DNA of 64,000 nucleotides from Sphingorhabdus sp. 109 (lineage in GTDB: Bacteria; Pseudomonadota; Alphaproteobacteria; Sphingomonadales; Sphingomonadaceae), in contig NZ_LR732707.1 of assembly GCF_902506555.1 (NCBI RefSeq), positions 3,396,421 to 3,460,420 of the forward strand. The letters are read 5' to 3'. The translations under genes were made by a program, and so were the position numbers. This document shows positions 28,939 through 38,250 of this stretch, one piece after another. Position 1 is the first letter of the stretch, and every line of letters begins with the position of its first letter. The notes below the pieces were generated by a model. The model saw only the letters and a list, made by a program, of their open reading frames with translations, was not told the DNA's origin and did no database searches.

Positions 28939-29244
28939 ATGAAACATGTGAACCAGACGACATTTGGCATCGCCTGTATGAGCGCGGCGGCAGCGCTGGC
29001 GCTGTTCGGCGCAACCCAGATCAATGCCCAGCGCGATCAGGATCGCGGGCCTCCAGGTGGCGGCAAAAAGCCGACCGAAGCGATGCTCAAGGCCTGTACC
29101 GCAAAAAAGGCCAATGATGCCTGCTCCGCGGAAGGTCCGGATGGCAATGTCGTGGCCGGCAGCTGCTTTGCACCGGCCGACCTGCCACTAGCCTGCCGGC
29201 CCGCTGGCAGGCCGGCGCGAGGAACGGGGCCCGAGGGTCAATGA
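28939..29244 (+). CDS. Small secreted Cys-containing protein with RGPPGGG motif
   Basis: A 101-residue protein with a signal peptide (GIACMSAAAALALFGATQINAQ, cleavage near residue 31). The mature part has RDQDRGPPGGGKKPTEAMLK and four Cys in a C-x(13)-C-x(13)-C-x(9)-C-like pattern (ACTAKK, DACSAEGP, GSCFAPAD, LACRPAG). The same module is the N-terminal domain of the next gene's product, and the two genes overlap by ATGA. It resembles a free copy of that domain. No function is known to me. Confidence 0.75.
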   Translation: MKHVNQTTFGIACMSAAAALALFGATQINAQRDQDRGPPGGGKKPTEAMLKACTAKKANDACSAEGPDGNVVAGSCFAPADLPLACRPAGRPARGTGPEGQ

Positions 29245-30500
29245 TACAGAAGCGGCGCGCAGCGCTCGGCACGGTGGTCGTTGGCGCCACGACGGCGCTG
29301 GTCATGCTCGGAGCGGTGCAGATCAATGCGCAAAGCGGCCCGGATCGGGGCCCGCCTGGTGGTGGTCAGAAACCCAGCGAGGCAATGCTCAAGGCCTGCT
29401 CTGCCAAACAGGCCGACGATCCCTGCTCGACGGAGGGGCCTGAAGGCAAGGATGTCGCGGGCAGCTGCTTTGCACCGGCCGGCATGCCACTGGCCTGCCG
29501 CCCATCAGGCGGTGCCATGGGGCCCGCCAATCGTCCGCCACAGGGGCAATCCAATCTCGGTACGCCGATTGAATCGACCCGGGCCCAGACTTTCGGTGTG
29601 CTTTGCGGCGCGCATACCGATATCCCGAACGAGCAAATAGGCCTGCAGAGTGAAGCCAAATGGTCGTGCGAACGTGGCCAGCGCTTGCTGGTGTCAAATG
29701 GTATACCCGATCATGCGATTGGTGTTTTCCCCAATCCGGGAAATCCGAACAGCATCAGTGTACAATCGTTCAACTTTGCTGTTACGGTCGAGCCGGTGGG
29801 GCATACCGGCAGCGGCATCCGGGTCAAGGATTCCGGCTTCGCGCTCAATGGCGTGCCGTTCGATCCGGGAACCGCCGAGCGCTGCCCCGACGGAGCGACT
29901 GATGCGCAGGACTGCAGAGGGCAGGCCGGCAAATGGAGCATCGAGGCACTGGGCCAGTCTGTCTTCGACTTTGGCACGGACGAAAACCACGCTCACGTCC
30001 AGCCGGGTGGCAAATATCATTATCACGGTATTCCCGAAGCGATGCTGTCCGCGCAGACGCGCATGGGAAAATCGATGCAGCTGATCGGCTGGGCTGCTGA
30101 CGGATTTCCGATCTATGCGCGCTACGGCCATGATCTGGCAAAGTTCATGACCAGTGCGCTGCGGCCGATGAAGTCGAGCTATCGCCTGAAGCCGGCGGCT
30201 GATGCAGGGCGTCCGAGTACGGCAATTATAGCGATGGGCGCCTTTACCCAGGACTATGAATATGTCGCCGGTCTCGGCGATCTCGACGAATGTAATGGCC
30301 GCTTCGGTGTTACACCCGAATTTCCCGAAGGCATTTATCATTATTATGCGACCGACAGTTTCCCCTTCGTCCAGCGATGTGTGAAAGGTTCCACTGACAG
30401 TCAGCCGACAGCCCGTCGCGAGCAGCAGCGCGGCGAAGGCGGCGGGAGACGCGGCAAGGGGAACGGAAAGCGTCCGCCGCGGGGAGAAGGCAGACGATGA
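29241..30500 (+). CDS. YHYH-domain protein with N-terminal Cys/RGPPGGG module
   Basis: A 419-residue exported protein. The signal peptide (VVVGATTALVMLGAVQINAQ) is followed by a module matching the preceding small protein: DRGPPGGGQKPSEAMLKACS, DPCSTEGP, GSCFAPAG, LACRPSG (residues about 35-90). The YHYH domain contains AHVQPGGKYHYHGIPEAML, LIGWAADGFPIYARYG and DECNGRFGVTPEFPEGIYHYYATDS. It ends in a very basic Gly/Arg tail (GEGGGRRGKGNGKRPPRGE). It overlaps the genes on both sides by four bases, so it is translationally coupled in the operon. Confidence 0.87.
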   Translation: MIQKRRAALGTVVVGATTALVMLGAVQINAQSGPDRGPPGGGQKPSEAMLKACSAKQADDPCSTEGPEGKDVAGSCFAPAGMPLACRPSGGAMGPANRPPQGQSNLGTPIESTRAQTFGVLCGAHTDIPNEQIGLQSEAKWSCERGQRLLVSNGIPDHAIGVFPNPGNPNSISVQSFNFAVTVEPVGHTGSGIRVKDSGFALNGVPFDPGTAERCPDGATDAQDCRGQAGKWSIEALGQSVFDFGTDENHAHVQPGGKYHYHGIPEAMLSAQTRMGKSMQLIGWAADGFPIYARYGHDLAKFMTSALRPMKSSYRLKPAADAGRPSTAIIAMGAFTQDYEYVAGLGDLDECNGRFGVTPEFPEGIYHYYATDSFPFVQRCVKGSTDSQPTARREQQRGEGGGRRGKGNGKRPPRGEGRR

Positions 30501-31576
30501 AGCGCCTGTTGCTGGCGTTCTGGTTGCTGCTTTTTGCCGGAACCGCGCAGGCCCATCTGTTGCCGAAGCAGAATGCGACGATGAAAATCGTCGACAATAG
30601 CGCCAATTTTGTTGTGTCTGTTCCGGTTTCGGCCCTGGACAATGTCGACGATGATCAGAACGGGCTGCTATCCGCCCGGGAAATCCGGCTGCACAACCGG
30701 GATATCGAAAGGCAATTTGCCGAACGTTTCGGCGTCACAAATTCCGGCAAGTCCGGCAATGTGTTGATGACATGGGTTGTGCCGCCCCAGACCGATGGAG
30801 ACCCGCTGGACAGCGACTATGTGGTTATATTGCACCGCGTGCAGTTTGATGAGCCGCCTCATAATCCGCTGATCGAAACCGACATGTTCGGCACTCGTGA
30901 CGGCGAAGCGCAAATGACGATGCGCGCCACCTTGGATGATGATCAGGAAGTTGCGATTCTTACGGCAGCCAGTGGCAGACACCAGTTCTTCCGCGGACCA
31001 CTGGCGCTATTCGGTGATTTTGTCCGGCTGGGAATTGAGCATATTCTCGGCGGGCTTGATCATTTGCTATTCCTGCTCACGATCATTATCGCCGGCGCTG
31101 GCTGGCGCTACTGGCTCACTGTGGTGACAAGCTTCACGGTTGCCCACAGCATCACCCTGTCTCTGTCTGCACTGGGCATATTCTCCATACCTGCGACAAT
31201 CGTCGAACCGGCCATTGCTGCCAGCATCATATTGATGGCGGTCCTCAACCTGAAAAATGGCCCTGGTCGCAGCGACCGGATGGACTGGGGCAGAATAGCC
31301 ATCGTGTTCGCATGCGGACTGATTCACGGTTTTGGCTTTGCGTCTGCTATAGGCGGGATGCTGGCCGCGAGTGAAAGCCTATTGGCGACGCTGGCAGGAT
31401 TCAATATAGGTATCGAGATCGGTCAGTTTCTCTTTCTGACCGGTGTCCTGTTGATCATCCTAACCGTCCGCAAAACCGGCTTTGGTGATCGGATCCATCT
31501 CGTGCCGCATCTGGCATCGTGGATCGCGCTGGTTGCCGGCACGCTGCTCTTCATGCGCCAGACCGAAATGATATGA
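30497..31576 (+). CDS. HupE/UreJ_2-type membrane protein with EF-hand loop
   Basis: A 359-residue protein. A signal peptide ending TAQA|HLLPKQN is followed by an extracytoplasmic domain and about six to seven membrane segments from residue 165 onwards. The motif GIEHILGGLDHLLFLLTII and the later HSITLSLSALG and GLIHGFGFASAIGG carry the conserved histidines of the HupE/UreJ_2 family, often found with metal handling. Residues 51-62 read DDDQNGLLSARE, a canonical EF-hand calcium loop (D1, D3, N5, G6, E12). It overlaps the upstream YHYH gene by four bases, so metal or calcium handling with YHYH proteins is an attractive inference. Confidence 0.85.
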   Translation: MKRLLLAFWLLLFAGTAQAHLLPKQNATMKIVDNSANFVVSVPVSALDNVDDDQNGLLSAREIRLHNRDIERQFAERFGVTNSGKSGNVLMTWVVPPQTDGDPLDSDYVVILHRVQFDEPPHNPLIETDMFGTRDGEAQMTMRATLDDDQEVAILTAASGRHQFFRGPLALFGDFVRLGIEHILGGLDHLLFLLTIIIAGAGWRYWLTVVTSFTVAHSITLSLSALGIFSIPATIVEPAIAASIILMAVLNLKNGPGRSDRMDWGRIAIVFACGLIHGFGFASAIGGMLAASESLLATLAGFNIGIEIGQFLFLTGVLLIILTVRKTGFGDRIHLVPHLASWIALVAGTLLFMRQTEMI

Positions 31577-31630
31577 AAGGGCTGGTGCCATCCGGGGGGC
31601 GACATTTAAATGGGAAAATATCGGGGCCAA

Positions 31631-32716
31631 ATGATCAGGAACACGCTGCTATTGTCGATATCGTTGCTGCTGGGATCATGCGGTGCCAATCCTCCGGCAC
31701 CGACGGATATCGCGCCGGTTGATCTGGCTGCGCTTTCCGCCGCCGAGCGGGATAGTTATCTGCGGGAAGCTACAGCCTTTTTCGAAAAGGCCAATATTGT
31801 CGGTTCGCCCTCGCTCGTCGAATGCACCCTGTCCGGAGGCGCGAAAACGACCTGTTTTTCAATCACCGTGAAGCCTGTCCCCGGCGATTACACGCCAGGC
31901 CCCTGGTGCCCGCGCAACATCAGCGATGGCAAGGAGAAGTCCGGCATCTGGTTGGATGAAGGCAAGATTTACGATGCCGACGGAAAGTTCCTGCAGAATT
32001 TAAGCGACTTTTACGAGGACGATGAATGGCAACTCTTCGATCCCGCGACTGGTCGCGTCAACGTCACTGACAGCAAGGAAAAATGCGCGGCTGCGGCAAG
32101 GCCTGATGTGGACGAAAAATATAATAATTACTGTGTCGAATGCCAGCTCGACTATATGCCGGCGGAGAGCAGCGTTACCTATGTCATTCCCGTAAGACCT
32201 GTCGCATCAAGCAACCGTTCGCGCACGCATGGCGGAGCGGGTGTAGCGATAAACGGTATCCGTCTGGATGAACCGGCTCCTCTCGATGCCATTCTGGATG
32301 CGCACACGCTTGCGCCGTTCGATGATTGTGGTGGTCATGTCAATCTGCATGTCGGTTATCACTATCATGCGGTGACGGACTGTCTTGTCGACAAGTCGGG
32401 CCGGACCTCCGGCAAATATGATGCACCGGTGATCGGGTTGGCGATGGATGGATACAAGATATTGGCGCACAGGCTCGACAACGGAGAGCTGCCCGGGCAG
32501 CTCGATAGTTGTCAGGGGCACAGTAGCGCCGAATATGGGTATCATTATCACGCGGGTGCTGCGGGTTCCAACCGGATACTCGCCTGCCTATCCGGCCAGC
32601 AGGGATGCTCGTTCGAGAGCAGCGGTGAAACTTGTGACGCGTCTGTCCGGCGTGGTCCCCCGGGTGGCGGAGGTCCGCCTCCGGGTGCGACCCGGCCTCC
32701 GCCAGAACCCGGCTGA
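31631..32716 (+). CDS. YHYH-domain lipoprotein with two YHYH motifs
   Basis: About 361 residues from the ATG at 31631; an in-frame ATG at 31610 is less likely because it would precede the lipobox region with basic residues. MIRNTLLLSISLLLGSCGAN carries a lipobox Cys. Two motifs occur: NLHVGYHYHAVTDC around residue 240 and SAEYGYHYHAGAAG around residue 300. Several Cys pairs are present (YCVECQLDY, CQGHSS, GCSFESSGETC). The C-terminus is Pro/Gly-rich (RRGPPGGGGPPPGATRPP), recalling the RGPPGGG motif of the two other cluster proteins. It is probably anchored in the outer membrane. Confidence 0.85.
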   Translation: MIRNTLLLSISLLLGSCGANPPAPTDIAPVDLAALSAAERDSYLREATAFFEKANIVGSPSLVECTLSGGAKTTCFSITVKPVPGDYTPGPWCPRNISDGKEKSGIWLDEGKIYDADGKFLQNLSDFYEDDEWQLFDPATGRVNVTDSKEKCAAAARPDVDEKYNNYCVECQLDYMPAESSVTYVIPVRPVASSNRSRTHGGAGVAINGIRLDEPAPLDAILDAHTLAPFDDCGGHVNLHVGYHYHAVTDCLVDKSGRTSGKYDAPVIGLAMDGYKILAHRLDNGELPGQLDSCQGHSSAEYGYHYHAGAAGSNRILACLSGQQGCSFESSGETCDASVRRGPPGGGGPPPGATRPPPEPG

Positions 32717-32742
32717 ACATCGGGCGCGGGGCTGCCAGTCGG

Positions 32743-33426
32743 CTAGCCGCCTTCGAAACGATAGCCGGCACCGTAAACCGAGGTGATGCAGCCGGCGTCG
32801 GGATCGACTGCCGCAATCTTGCGGCGGATATTCTTGATATGGCTGTCGATCGCCCGGTCGCCCGAACTCAAGGACTGTTCGCCGATCTTGTCGAGCAATT
32901 GATCCCGGGAAAATACCCGGCCCGCATTCTGCATCATTGCCGATAATATGTGATATTCGGATATTGACAGCTTCAGCCAAGTTCCCTGCCAGGCGATCCG
33001 CTGTCCGGCGCTGTCCACCAGATATTTGCTGGCTGCGGGATCGCTGGTTACCCGGCCCTCATATCTGCGGATCAGCGCGTTCACCCGCGTGACAACTTCC
33101 CTTGCGCTAAAGGGCTTGGTGACATAATCATCCGCACCGTCGGTCAGACCTTGCAGCTTGTCCATCTCGTCGGTCCGTGCGGTCAGCATCAGGATGGGCA
33201 CGGCGCTGAACTTGCGCAACTCCCGGCAAATCGTCATGCCATCGGAGGCCGGTAACATGAGATCCAGTACAACCGCGCTGGGCGGGGATGACCGGACGGA
33301 AGAAACCACCGAGCGGCCATCGGGAAAAGTTTGCGGATGGTGGCCTGCGCTGCAGAAATAGTCGGACAATATTGCGGCGATCTTGTGATCATCCTCGACG
33401 ATGAAAATGCTGCGGTTCTTGATCAT
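32743..33426 (-). CDS. OmpR/BaeR-like response regulator
   Basis: A 227-residue regulator: receiver domain (FIVEDDHKIAAI acidic pair, VVLDLMLPASDG phospho-acceptor Asp, KPFSAREV conserved Lys) and a winged-helix domain (LSISEYHILSAMMQNAGRVF, DSHIKNIRRKIAAVDP, VYGAGYRFEGG). The linker and order resemble BaeR. It overlaps the histidine kinase gene by four bases and converges on the YHYH operon with 26 bp between stops, so it could control that operon; no binding site was recognised. Confidence 0.92.
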   Translation of the reverse strand: MIKNRSIFIVEDDHKIAAILSDYFCSAGHHPQTFPDGRSVVSSVRSSPPSAVVLDLMLPASDGMTICRELRKFSAVPILMLTARTDEMDKLQGLTDGADDYVTKPFSAREVVTRVNALIRRYEGRVTSDPAASKYLVDSAGQRIAWQGTWLKLSISEYHILSAMMQNAGRVFSRDQLLDKIGEQSLSSGDRAIDSHIKNIRRKIAAVDPDAGCITSVYGAGYRFEGG

Positions 33427-34913
33427 GGTTGGTGCCGCTCCTGTGGCAGGTTCAGTTCAATCGATAATCCCCCCAGTCCGGAAATATTTGCAGAAATCCG
33501 TCCCCCATGGGCTTCGACAATGGCCTTGCATACCGCCAGGCCAAGGCCGCTGCCGCCGGAGGATCTGTCGCGGGCCTCGTCTACGCGGAACAGCGGTTCA
33601 AATAATCGCGGCAAAGCATAATCCGGGACGCCGGGCGCGCTGTCCTCCACCGAAAGAATGACCCGATCCTTCTGGTTCCGGAGCCGGACTTGCACCGTTC
33701 CCGGCGTATCGGTATAGCGAAGCGCGTTGGTCAGCAGATTGCCCAGCAATTGCTCTATTCGCTTGCTATCCCAGACAACGGCCAGCGTCGAGTCATCGCC
33801 AAGATCGACCTCCAGCTCCAGTCCCGCTTTCGTCAGCAACGGCCGGAATCGTTCTGTCACATCATGTACCAGTCTGACCGCGTCATCCGAGGCAAAGCGG
33901 TGCGGCGCGTCAGTAAGATCGGACACCGCCATGAAATGCAGGTCTTCGATCAGATCGCCCAGGCGATCCGTTTCTTCCAGCAGCGAACTGACCGCTTTCT
34001 GGTCCAGCGGTCTTATGCCGTCTTTCAGTGCCTCCAGCTCACCCGACAAGACGGTCAGCGGGGTGCGCAGTTCATGGCCGATTTCTGCAAGCCAGCCCCG
34101 TCGCGCCTCGTCTGCGCGGGCAAGGCTTTCTGCCATCTGGTTGATATTCTGGCCCATCGACGAGATTTCGTCGGCACCGGCTGCATTGGTGCGGACCGCA
34201 AAATTGCCATTGGCAATTTCTTTTGTCGCGGTTTCCATGCCGGCCAGCCGCCGCGTTCCGGCGCGGGCGAAACCCCATGCTGCCAGCGCCGCGAATATCA
34301 TCAGTCCGCCAACCAATAGGGCAGCGCTGATATATTGGTTGCGCAGGAACCGTGTCGCGACACCGCCCGGCGCCGGAGCATGCGGTATGATCTTCGTCGT
34401 GCCAACCCGCTCCCCGTCCACAATGATTGCGCGTTCCGCCATTTGCGGCCCGCCTTCCGGTGGCGGAGGCGGACCGGCTATCTGCACGTCATTTTTGTCG
34501 AAAATCAGAATTCGGGGTGCTCGGGAAACCGGGATGCCGGCACCGGCAGGCGGCGGTGGTGGCGGCTGATCCAGCCTGCCGCGCGGAAACCGGGGGCGGG
34601 GCCCGCCGGGGAACCGCGCGCCGGGCCTGAAATCCGGTGCGCCTTCGGCGATGAAGCCTTCGGATATCAGTTCCTCCTGAACGCCAAGCAGACTGACCGT
34701 CCCCGATTCAAGTGCCGCTAGTCCGCCACGCTCGCCCAGTTTTTGCGAAACCAGCTGTGTGTAGGATTCGAGAATTTCGGCATCCCGTGCCTCGAGATAA
34801 TCCCCGAAGCCACGATTCAGATTCCAGGCCATGGTTGTCGCCATCGCCAAAGCGGCAATAAGCGCGGTTACCGCAACCAGCAGGAACAGTTTGTGGAACA
34901 GTTTTAACGTCAT
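33423..34913 (-). CDS. BaeS-like sensor histidine kinase with Pro-rich periplasmic region
   Basis: A 496-residue kinase. The first membrane segment is at about residues 8-32. The periplasmic domain (about 33-200) has unusual Pro/Arg/Gly tracts (PRFPRGR, QPPPPPPAGAG, GPPPPPEGGPQ). A second membrane segment (about 185-208) and HAMP follow. The H-box reads AEIGHELRTPLTVLSGELEA with phospho-His near 288. N, G1 and G2 boxes are LLTNALRYTDTPG, SVEDSAPGVPD and GGSGLGLAVCKAIVE. BaeS-type kinases sense envelope stress or metals; here the ligand is unknown. Confidence 0.92.
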   Translation of the reverse strand: MTLKLFHKLFLLVAVTALIAALAMATTMAWNLNRGFGDYLEARDAEILESYTQLVSQKLGERGGLAALESGTVSLLGVQEELISEGFIAEGAPDFRPGARFPGGPRPRFPRGRLDQPPPPPPAGAGIPVSRAPRILIFDKNDVQIAGPPPPPEGGPQMAERAIIVDGERVGTTKIIPHAPAPGGVATRFLRNQYISAALLVGGLMIFAALAAWGFARAGTRRLAGMETATKEIANGNFAVRTNAAGADEISSMGQNINQMAESLARADEARRGWLAEIGHELRTPLTVLSGELEALKDGIRPLDQKAVSSLLEETDRLGDLIEDLHFMAVSDLTDAPHRFASDDAVRLVHDVTERFRPLLTKAGLELEVDLGDDSTLAVVWDSKRIEQLLGNLLTNALRYTDTPGTVQVRLRNQKDRVILSVEDSAPGVPDYALPRLFEPLFRVDEARDRSSGGSGLGLAVCKAIVEAHGGRISANISGLGGLSIELNLPQERHQP

Positions 34914-35204
34914 GAAATGCTTATCTATCCATCCAATCCTGATTGATAGGGCTTAATTGTGGTTATAAATTGAGCAAAAGCCCCGTTGATCGGACCGACC
35001 GGACCGCGCGCCTTGTCAGCAAGGCGGAGCCGGTTTGTCGTGAAGACCGCTCATTGACAAATCATGTGCAGCGAGATGGCGTCAGTTTTAGGTATGCAAA
35101 ATTGGTATGACAAAGAAAATATCAAGGGTATACTATATAGGTTGACAAAAGGGACAGGCCAAGGCAATCCCCTGCAAATAAAAAAGTGCAGGGGAGAGGA
35201 TTAG
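34914..35204. promoter_or_regulatory. Divergent upstream region of sensor kinase and first alginate receptor
   Basis: The two genes diverge from this 291-bp space. It carries an AATTGGTATGA site at 35100-35110 with a partial copy, TAGGTATGCAAA, just before it, and TTGACA at 35142-35147 that could be a -35 box. The ribosome site GGGGAGAGG lies just before the receptor ATG at 35205. No clear -10 box was identified. Confidence 0.5.
35100..35110 (+). promoter_or_regulatory. Predicted GntR operator half-site (receptor 1)
   Basis: AATTGGTATGA, continuing into CAAAG. The core TGGTATGACAA also fits the FadR-subfamily consensus TNGTNNNACNA. A GGTATG direct repeat lies 14 bp upstream (35091). It is 95 bp before the start of the first TonB receptor of the alginate locus. 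Confidence 0.6.
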
Positions 35205-38192
35205 ATGAAAAAGGCGAATATTTCTGCGTGCGGCAAAGGTTTGCGGCGGCGCATGTCGGCGATTCTGTTGGCGGGAACGGCAATGAGTCTGGCGGGCACA
35301 CCAGCTGTCGCGCAAGAAGCAGAATCGGATCAGTCAGAAGACGATGTAATTATCGTGTCCGGCATCCGCGGCTCGCTCGCGAAAGCGCTGGATGAAAAGC
35401 GCAATGCGGAAAGCCTTGTCGAAGTCATTCAGGCCGAGGATATCGGCAAGCTGCCCGACCAGAATCTGGCCGAGGTTCTCGAGAATATTACCGGCGTGCA
35501 GATCACCAGAGAGGCTGGTATCGGAACCGGCGTCCAGATCCGTGGTTCCAACGATAACCGCATCGAGATCAACGGGGTCGGTACCGTCGGGTCCGGTTCG
35601 GGGCGCAGCGGTATCAATTTTGAAGATATTAACGCGGCAATCATTTCTTCGCTCGAAGTTATCAAGGCGCCAACAGCCATGACCACCGAAGGTTCTGTTG
35701 GTGGCACCATCAACCTGCGCACGATCCGCCCTCTGGATCTCCGGGATACGCTAATCGCGTTCCGCGCCCAGGGCGAATATAGCGAGCAGTCGGAAAGCGT
35801 TCAGCCCCGTATATCGGGCAGTTTCGGCAAAAATTGGGACACCGGAGCGGGTCGTATCGGTATCGTGCTCAGCGGGAGTTATGCCAAGCAGGATGCTTCG
35901 TCATCGCGCCCTCGCGTCGACCGGGATACCCTGATTCCCCAAGGAACCAGCGTGACCGCAGCGGGTGCCCCCGGTCCGGATTTTGACTATCTTGGTATCC
36001 AGTTCCTGAATCAGGAATTCGAGATTTTCAATTACGAGACTTATAATCTGGCCGGTTCGCTCGAATGGGCGCCGTCAGACAATCTGAAATTATATGTCGA
36101 CGGATTTTATAACAAGCAGACACGTAAACAGCAGAGCACCAGAATCCAGGGGTCAGGCGTGAGCTCTGTCCGCAACACCAACGTCCCGGATACGTTTGAA
36201 ACGATCAATTTCGGTTCTCTCGGCGGTGTCGATCTGGGCAGCATCCAGGCGGCAGAAACCGGTACGCTTCAACCGAATGTCCCGAATGAACCCAATTTGC
36301 GCTTCTCGAGCGATACCGGCGCCCGGCTGACCGAAAGCAACCTGATACGCGCTGGCGGCGAATGGGAAAGCGGACGATTCAAGGCGCGGATCGAAGGTTC
36401 GCGCACGCTTGCCAGTTCGCGCACGCCCGACCTCAGCACGACGCTGAATTTCATCAACCCGAACACACCGATTACCGGATCCGCGAATGATAACGGCACT
36501 CCGTTCGCTTACGATCTCTCTGGCGGTTCGCTGACATTCGGAATAGATACCAGTTCGCCCTTTGCTCCGACGGTTGCGCAGCTGCTCGATCCGAACAATG
36601 TCGTTCTCGATGCAGTGTCGGTCAGCGACAATAGCAACAGGAATGTCGAATATACCGGGCGCATGGACTTTACGCTCGATCTCGAAGATCTGACCGGTTT
36701 CCTGACATCCTTCAACTGGGGCTATCGGTATAATGACCGGTCGACGGAGTTTAACGAAATAACGTCCAGCATCGGTCTGTCAGCCTTGGCCGACAGTCCG
36801 AACGGGTCGGTGTTTTCCCAGCTGCTGGTTGCCGGGCCCTCGAATTTTGGCAAGGCCGATGGCCGGTCGCTGTTCTTCGGTGATTTTCTGATCATCGATC
36901 CGAATCTGGCCTATTCCGATCAGGCGGGAACGCTGGCCACATTGCAGGCCGCGTTGCTGGCCGAGCCCGGCGGGCGTGTATTGGCGGATCCCAGCTTCAA
37001 TCCGGCTTCCTTTTACCGGATCACCGAACAAACCCACGCGGTTTACGGCCAGCTCAATTTCGAGGCGGGCATTTTTAGCGGGAACGCTGGCTTGCGCTAC
37101 GTCGACACCATCATCAATTCGGTGGGTAACAATGTCGATGCCGGCGGCAATATAATCAACCAGACCAATACGCCGGGTAAATATCGGTTCCTGTTGCCGC
37201 GGGTCAACCTCGCGGCCGATCTGACCAGTGATATCGTGCTCCGGGCAAGCTATGGTCAGGATATCAACCGCCCCGATTTTGATTCCCTGAAGACCTCGGT
37301 CCGGTTTGGGACCGGTCCGAACACGGCGGTCGAAATCGGTAATCCGGGTCTGGTGCCGGAAAAAGTGACATCTTATGATGCTTCGCTGAGCTACTATTTT
37401 GCTCCTGCGGCTGTGATCAGCGTTGGTGTCTTCCACAAGCGGCGAACCAATCTGTTCGTAACTCTGGAAACTGCGCCATTTGTCGATCCGGTTACCGGCT
37501 TCAAGGATATTACCGCACCATGTGAAGGTGGCGGGATATATAATCCGATCGCGGATCGGAACGTATTCTCCGCCACGCCTGGCAACGGGCTGTGTGTGCC
37601 GGTCTCGACCACGATAAACGATGCGGGCGTGACCAAGCAGACCGGTGTCGAAGTTGCTTTTCAATATAATCTGTCAGCTTTTGAAGATAGTATCGGCTTT
37701 GCATCCGGTTTTGGCGTGGCGGCCAATTATACCTATCAGAAGTTCAGCGGCGGGCAGGCGACCGACACATCCGATGCGGATAGTCGCGGAACGGCTATCC
37801 TCGAATCGAGTAGCGGTCTCACCGGTCCCTTCACCGCCGTCCAGGGCTTGCTCGATTTCTCGCCGCATGCCTACAATGTCACGCTTTTCTATGAGAAATA
37901 CGGATTGTCGGCACGTGCGCGTTACACATGGCGAGATGCGTTCCGCACGCTGGACACCGCTGGTGGTGCGACCCAAGGTAGTACAATTGGTTTTCCGGTC
38001 ACCACTGCGGCGCGGGGGCAGCTCAACGGTAGCATTACCTATGACCTGACGGATCATATCAATATCGGCATCGAGGGCGTGAATCTCACCAAATCGAAGA
38101 TCGAGCAATATTGTGTGAATGACGGCGCGTTGCTGTGCTTCCAGGGCCTGCCGGACCGAAGACTCACGTTCGGTGCCAGCATCAAATTCTAA
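35205..38192 (+). CDS. TonB-dependent receptor, giant Xanthomonas/Caulobacter type (receptor 1)
   Basis: A 995-residue outer-membrane receptor with a signal peptide (residues about 12-37, ending GTPAVAQ). The TonB-box region DDVIIVSGIRGSLAKALDEK precedes a plug with EDIGKLPDQNLAEVLENITGVQ, GVQIRGSNDN and MTTEGSVGGTINLRT. A long barrel ends RLTFGASIKF. This matches the TIGR01782-type family, whose members import oligosaccharides and other large substrates. It opens the alginate locus and has the operator motif upstream, so alginate oligomers are the likely cargo (inference). Confidence 0.92.
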   Translation: MKKANISACGKGLRRRMSAILLAGTAMSLAGTPAVAQEAESDQSEDDVIIVSGIRGSLAKALDEKRNAESLVEVIQAEDIGKLPDQNLAEVLENITGVQITREAGIGTGVQIRGSNDNRIEINGVGTVGSGSGRSGINFEDINAAIISSLEVIKAPTAMTTEGSVGGTINLRTIRPLDLRDTLIAFRAQGEYSEQSESVQPRISGSFGKNWDTGAGRIGIVLSGSYAKQDASSSRPRVDRDTLIPQGTSVTAAGAPGPDFDYLGIQFLNQEFEIFNYETYNLAGSLEWAPSDNLKLYVDGFYNKQTRKQQSTRIQGSGVSSVRNTNVPDTFETINFGSLGGVDLGSIQAAETGTLQPNVPNEPNLRFSSDTGARLTESNLIRAGGEWESGRFKARIEGSRTLASSRTPDLSTTLNFINPNTPITGSANDNGTPFAYDLSGGSLTFGIDTSSPFAPTVAQLLDPNNVVLDAVSVSDNSNRNVEYTGRMDFTLDLEDLTGFLTSFNWGYRYNDRSTEFNEITSSIGLSALADSPNGSVFSQLLVAGPSNFGKADGRSLFFGDFLIIDPNLAYSDQAGTLATLQAALLAEPGGRVLADPSFNPASFYRITEQTHAVYGQLNFEAGIFSGNAGLRYVDTIINSVGNNVDAGGNIINQTNTPGKYRFLLPRVNLAADLTSDIVLRASYGQDINRPDFDSLKTSVRFGTGPNTAVEIGNPGLVPEKVTSYDASLSYYFAPAAVISVGVFHKRRTNLFVTLETAPFVDPVTGFKDITAPCEGGGIYNPIADRNVFSATPGNGLCVPVSTTINDAGVTKQTGVEVAFQYNLSAFEDSIGFASGFGVAANYTYQKFSGGQATDTSDADSRGTAILESSSGLTGPFTAVQGLLDFSPHAYNVTLFYEKYGLSARARYTWRDAFRTLDTAGGATQGSTIGFPVTTAARGQLNGSITYDLTDHINIGIEGVNLTKSKIEQYCVNDGALLCFQGLPDRRLTFGASIKF

Positions 38193-38250
38193 GGCCACGC
38201 GCCGGGTGGCCGGCATAGGATTGAAAATTTCCCGACCCCAACGGGACCGG

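Noticed and set aside
36780..37664. 294-codon minus-strand frame inside receptor 1
   Set aside because: Antisense shadow of the receptor at 35205-38192 with no family resemblance.
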